Part shown: one piece after another, positions 60,669 to 64,000 of the stretch
Layout of the letters: the number at the start of each line of letters is the position of its first letter
How positions within the stretch are numbered: position 1 is the first letter of the stretch
DNA from: Rarobacter faecitabidus
Lineage (GTDB): Bacteria; Actinomycetota; Actinomycetes; Actinomycetales; Cellulomonadaceae
Direction of reading: 5' to 3'
Assembly (NCBI RefSeq): GCF_006716265.1
Contig: NZ_VFOS01000001.1
Span: forward strand, 1 to 64,000
DNA: 64,000 bases
The notes under the pieces: model-generated
What the model was told of the DNA's origin: nothing
The model's database searches: none
What the model saw: the letters and a program-made list of their open reading frames with translations, nothing else
Program-made: the position numbers and the translations under genes

Positions 60669-61219
60669 GGGCGGTGATGGAGTGGATCGCGGCGAAACGC
60701 GCATCGGCGCTCCCCGACCTGATCGGCGAATCGGCAACCCATCCGGGTGGGGCCGACTTCGACCGTCCCGGCTACCTGCTTGGGCACGCGCCCTGCGGCA
60801 TCCTCGAGGACGAACTGGTGATCACCGTCGTCCTGTCGGCGGTGCACTCGGGTACGCCGCTCCTGCGCGCGCTGGACGCGGCGGGCAGGAATCTCGATGC
60901 CCCGCACGGAGCGCAACTCACTAGATTCGTCGCGCAGGTCGGTGCGGGCGCATCGTGGGACGACGCCACCGCCACCGCCTCGGGCGTCATCAAGCACATC
61001 CTCGTCGCGCTGGGCCCTGCCTGGCATCAGGGAGCGAGCGCGCGTTCCTCCCTGCTCCGCTTGGCTGGCCAGGCTCGGGATACCTCGTCAGCCGAGGCCG
61101 CCACCGCCGCGGCGCAACTTGGAGTCCGTCTCGTGTTGCCGCTCGGCCTGTGTTTTCTTCCCGCATTCGCCCTCATCGGCCTGTTGCCGCTCGGCCTGGG
61201 ACTTGCCGCTCCGCTCTAG
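60665..61219 (+). CDS. tadC: Tad pilus inner-membrane platform protein TadC
   Basis: 184 aa. The GspF-type helical repeat is ELVITVVLSAVHSGTPLLRALDAAGRN; the C terminus has a hydrophobic hairpin (LVLPLGLCFLPAFALIGLLPLGLGLA). It forms the platform with TadB. The next 178 bp to the pilin gene holds no gene and may carry a separate promoter or leader. Confidence 0.85.
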   Translation: MRAVMEWIAAKRASALPDLIGESATHPGGADFDRPGYLLGHAPCGILEDELVITVVLSAVHSGTPLLRALDAAGRNLDAPHGAQLTRFVAQVGAGASWDDATATASGVIKHILVALGPAWHQGASARSSLLRLAGQARDTSSAEAATAAAQLGVRLVLPLGLCFLPAFALIGLLPLGLGLAAPL

Positions 61220-61397
61220 GACGAGTTCTCCGCCGACCGCTCGCAGTACCGGCGATCGCGAAGCAGAACTTCTCCACAGGGGCGTTCTCACCGAGAAAGG
61301 GCTCCGAGCTCGGAGCAACATCGCACTACGCCCAGCAGGCGAGGATCCCTGCGGATCATCGCCGGGAACGATCACGAATCAGGAATGGGAGAAGACA

Positions 61398-61748
61398 ATG
61401 AGTACGCAACTTCACACCGCGGACCCCGACGGGGAGAACGAACCGATTGCCGCACACGGGGATTTCCCGACCGGACTCGGGCGCTGCCACACGATCACCA
61501 CGCATCGGCGTGCAGCGGGAACAGCAATGGCCTGGGCCACGGCGAAGCATCCTCGCGGCGGCGATGGTCGATTCCGTCACGCCTGGCACGAGATGCGCGA
61601 GCACGCGGATCGAGGGCTGGCCACCGCCGAGTATGCGATCGCAACGATCGCCGCCGCAGGGTTCGCCGGCCTGCTGATCGTCGTGCTCAAGTCGGGAACC
61701 GTGCGGACGTTGCTGGAGGGCATTGTCCAGTCCGCCCTCAACGTCTGA
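61398..61748 (+). CDS. Flp-type pilin (DUF4244)
   Basis: 116 aa. A long hydrophilic N-terminal leader (~70 residues) precedes DRGLATAEYAIATIAAAGFAGLLIVVL, the Flp pilin prepilin-cleavage-like G/AE-Y motif and hydrophobic helix, and ends GTVRTLLEGIVQSALNV. This form, called DUF4244 in actinobacteria, is the presumed pilus subunit. ATG at 61398; the leader is longer than usual and some of it may be mis-started. Confidence 0.85.
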   Translation: MSTQLHTADPDGENEPIAAHGDFPTGLGRCHTITTHRRAAGTAMAWATAKHPRGGDGRFRHAWHEMREHADRGLATAEYAIATIAAAGFAGLLIVVLKSGTVRTLLEGIVQSALNV

Positions 61749-61753
61749 CGACC

Positions 61754-62206
61754 GTGCAACCAGCGGCAACACAATCGAGCGGACGTCGCCCCGCCTGCCT
61801 GGGCTTCGCTCGCGACGGAACGGACGAGGGGAGTGCCACGGTGGAACTCGCCGTGGCACTCCCGGCGGTCGTCCTCGCCCTGATGCTCCTGCTATGCGTG
61901 GCGAAGGTGGGGACGGCACGCGTGGCGGCCGAACGTGCCGCCGCCACGGCGGCACGGCTTGTCGCGATTGGGACGAGCCCGGCTGAGGTGACAAATGCGG
62001 TCCAGCGAGCGGGTGGCCGTGGCGCGAGCGTGTCGACTCGAGTCGAAGCGGGCTGGGCAACCGCAGAGGTTTCCATTCCGATCGTCGCCACGTGGGGAAC
62101 CTGGCAGGTTGTCGCCGAACAGTCGATGCCGACGGAGGAGTATCTCGTCGGTTTTCCTATCGATTCCGCAGTTGCCAACGCCTCCCCAGGCGAGGATTCC
62201 CCATGA
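61754..62206 (+). CDS. TadE-like minor pilin
   Basis: 150 aa from GTG 61754. DEGSATVELAVALPAVVLALMLLLCVAKVGTARVAAERAAATAARL is the TadE pseudopilin pattern: Glu at +5 of the processed end and a membrane helix. The rest is an extracytoplasmic domain. Coupled to the following gene by ATGA. Confidence 0.88.
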   Translation: MQPAATQSSGRRPACLGFARDGTDEGSATVELAVALPAVVLALMLLLCVAKVGTARVAAERAAATAARLVAIGTSPAEVTNAVQRAGGRGASVSTRVEAGWATAEVSIPIVATWGTWQVVAEQSMPTEEYLVGFPIDSAVANASPGEDSP

Positions 62207-62514
62207 CCGTCATTGCGGCTGTCCTCGTGGCGGCGGCCGTGGCGCTGAGCGGACTCCTCGCCGTCGTGGGCGGCGGTAACGCCGAGGTGGTACGCGCTCA
62301 GGGCACGGCCGAACTCGCGGCGCTGGCGGCGGCGACGGCAGCCCTCGGCGATCACCTCGCGCCGTGTGATGCGGCCGCTGGGGTGGCAACTCGGGCGCGG
62401 CAGTCTCTCGATGAATGCGCCATGGAATCCCGTGGGCACGCGATCATAGAGGTTCGCGGCGATGGGATGAGCCAAGCGGTGGAGGCGCGAGCAGGGCCGG
62501 CCCAGTACGACTGA
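62203..62514 (+). CDS. helicase/secretion-neighbourhood TadE-like protein
   Basis: 103 aa. N-terminal hydrophobic helix (IAAVLVAAAVALSGLLAVVGG) and a short secreted domain with two Cys (APCDAA, DECAME). It matches the small TadE-related proteins found between Tad genes and the DUF1998 helicase in actinobacteria. Function unknown, probably pilus-associated. Confidence 0.82.
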   Translation: MTVIAAVLVAAAVALSGLLAVVGGGNAEVVRAQGTAELAALAAATAALGDHLAPCDAAAGVATRARQSLDECAMESRGHAIIEVRGDGMSQAVEARAGPAQYD

Positions 62515-62528
62515 CGGCATTTCGCCGA

Positions 62529-64000
62529 TCAGGCCTCACTGCCATTCGAGGTCGTTGCGGTGCCAGCGCTTGCCTCGGCGTCGCTCGCGGGTAGAGCCTC
62601 GCAGACGGCCCGCAAGAGCTTGAGGGCACCGATCTTGTGCAGGGGCGAGTTACCGTTACCGCACTTGGGCGATTGCACGCAGGCGGGACAGCCTGCCTTG
62701 CAGGTGCAGCGCTCGATCACCTCGGCCGTCGCCTCGAGCCACGTCCGGGCGAGGTGGAAGGCGCGCTCGGCGAACCCTGCACCGCCCGCAGCCCCGTCGT
62801 GGAGGAAGATCGTGGCGGTGTCGGTCTGCTCGTGCCACGCCGTCGACAGGCCGCCGATGTCGGTACGGTCGCACGTCGCCAGGAGCGGCAGCACGCCGAT
62901 AGCCGCGTGCTCGGCCGCGTGCAGTGCGCCGGGGATATCGGCGCGCGCCAGCCCCAGCGAGTCGATCATCGTGGCGGACATGGTCCACCACACCGCCGCG
63001 GTCTCCAGCGATCGCTCCGGCAGTTCCAGCGGCCACCGGCCCAGCGGAATGTTGTCGAGATTCCGCTTGCGTTCGAACTCGATCACCTGCGAGGTGACCA
63101 GCACGTCGCCTAAGTTCCAGGTGAGGTCACCGCTCGCCGATGCGGACGTCCGGGTGGTCTGCAGAATCTCCATGCGCGTCACCGATCTGGCCCAGGTGTG
63201 ATAGTCCACACCTGCGCGGCGTACCGCCGCCACATGATCGCTCGGCTCGTACCAGAGCACCTGGAAGGTCTGGCCCTGGTGGACGTAGATAGCGCCCGCA
63301 TGGACCGCGCTGTCCGCCCCTGCTGCGTCAATCGTCCCGATGACGGTCCCGCTGTCCTCCTCGATGATCGTGACGGTCCCGTCGCCAGCGCCGCGCAGGT
63401 CGGTGAGCGCGGTCGCGGGTTCGGCCGGCTGCCAGAACCAGCGCGATCCGCGTTTGCGCAGGAATCCGCCCGCAGTGAGTTCGTCCACGACGCGCTGTGC
63501 CGAGGTCCCGAATCTCGTCAGATCCTCGGCAGTGAGTGGCAGTTCCGACGCCGCCGCGCACAGGTGAGGCCCGAGGACGTATTGGTTCGACGGGTCGAGC
63601 ACGCTCGCCTCGACCGGTTCTCCGAACAGCGACTCGGGGCGGTCCAGCAGATAGTTGTCGAGCGGGTCCTGGCGGGCCACGAGGATGACGAGCCCGGCCC
63701 TCCCCGCCCGGCCCGCTCGTCCCGCCTGCTGCCAGATCGACGCGCGAGATCCGGGCCAACCGGCGATGATCGTCGCGTCCAGCCCGGAGATGTCGATACC
63801 CAGTTCCAGCGCGTTCGTCGTTGCCAGGGCGCGGATCTCCCCCGAGGAGATCGCGGCTTCGAGAGCCCGCCGCTCTTCGGGGAGGTAGCCGCCCCGGTAG
63901 GCCGAGATCCGGCGCCCGCTCTGGCCCGCCAGTTGCGCAGTGTCGCGGGCGACCGCCGCCACGGTCTCGGCGCCCCGGCGGGAGCGGGTGAAGGTCAGCA
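62529..64000 (-). CDS. DEAD/DEAH-box helicase with DUF1998/MrfA-type C terminus (5' part cut by the window)
   Basis: At least 490 aa, the frame being open to the edge (LTFTRSRRGAETVAAVA). Helicase C domain: RGGYLPEERRALEAAISSGEIRALATTNALELGIDISGLDATIIAGWPGS and motif VI QQAGRAGRAGRAG. Further on, a long C-terminal region ends with a zinc cluster CTCKAGCPACVQSPKCGNGN typical of YprA/MrfA-like proteins, helicases linked to repair of mitomycin-type damage. It faces the Tad operon tail to tail. Confidence 0.93.
   Translation of the reverse strand, partial: LTFTRSRRGAETVAAVARDTAQLAGQSGRRISAYRGGYLPEERRALEAAISSGEIRALATTNALELGIDISGLDATIIAGWPGSRASIWQQAGRAGRAGRAGLVILVARQDPLDNYLLDRPESLFGEPVEASVLDPSNQYVLGPHLCAAASELPLTAEDLTRFGTSAQRVVDELTAGGFLRKRGSRWFWQPAEPATALTDLRGAGDGTVTIIEEDSGTVIGTIDAAGADSAVHAGAIYVHQGQTFQVLWYEPSDHVAAVRRAGVDYHTWARSVTRMEILQTTRTSASASGDLTWNLGDVLVTSQVIEFERKRNLDNIPLGRWPLELPERSLETAAVWWTMSATMIDSLGLARADIPGALHAAEHAAIGVLPLLATCDRTDIGGLSTAWHEQTDTATIFLHDGAAGGAGFAERAFHLARTWLEATAEVIERCTCKAGCPACVQSPKCGNGNSPLHKIGALKLLRAVCEALPASDAEASAGTATTSNGSEA

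Overview
The window is chromosomal DNA of a high-GC Gram-positive bacterium (Actinomycetia). The evidence is the strong GC bias, the frequent GTG/TTG starts and the typical gene neighbourhoods: a GlnR-type orphan OmpR regulator, a Crp-like regulator next to endonuclease III, the HAD hydrolase / Tad pilus / DUF1998 helicase block, and a short 4.5S-type SRP RNA just before dnaX. Genus cannot be fixed from the sequence alone.

Layout. (a) 1-10.7 kb is the early and lysogeny part of a prophage that continues off the left edge. A long leftward run of small genes, mostly coupled by 4-base overlaps, encodes an annealing protein and exonuclease pair, a DNA methyltransferase broken by an endonuclease gene, a Rha/KilAC antirepressor and a Cro-like protein. 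A rightward CI-like repressor and an ImmA protease diverge from it. No integrase gene is seen before a tRNA-Ser whose 3' end faces the prophage. (b) 11-37 kb is host core: two NarL-type two-component systems, a SipW-type signal peptidase with two exported substrates, SRP RNA, dnaX, recR, lysC-asd, a DksA-like protein, a ketopantoate reductase-like protein, an HtrA-like protease, a siderophore-interacting protein, and DAHP synthase behind an apparent aromatic leader peptide. (c) 37.7-44.05 kb is a genomic island in the 3' end of a tRNA-Pro(CGG) gene. It is bounded by 35-bp direct repeats and holds poorly known genes, two copies of a structured 89-bp element, and an integrase fragment next to a frameshifted IS256-family element. 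The left border carries two tandem 108-bp copies of 'tRNA end plus terminator'. (d) 44-64 kb is host core again: metallophosphoesterase, class A PBP, DUF4177, RidA, Crp-like regulator, nth, GlnR, nitrobindin-like protein, YgfZ, a Phd/PIN toxin-antitoxin pair, dtd, an FNT channel, and a Tad (Flp) pilus operon followed by a convergent helicase cut by the right edge.

How the genes work together. lysC and asd carry out the first two steps of the aspartate pathway. aroG starts the shikimate pathway and appears to be controlled by translation of an aromatic-rich peptide. SipW and its two flanking substrates form an export and maturation unit beside a divergent two-component pair. The Tad genes form one coupled operon. 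The most unusual items are the fractured phage methyltransferase, the aroG leader, the paired structured element in the island, the stacked tRNA-end/terminator repeats, and a second family of inverted-repeat elements at about 24.5 and 54.7 kb.
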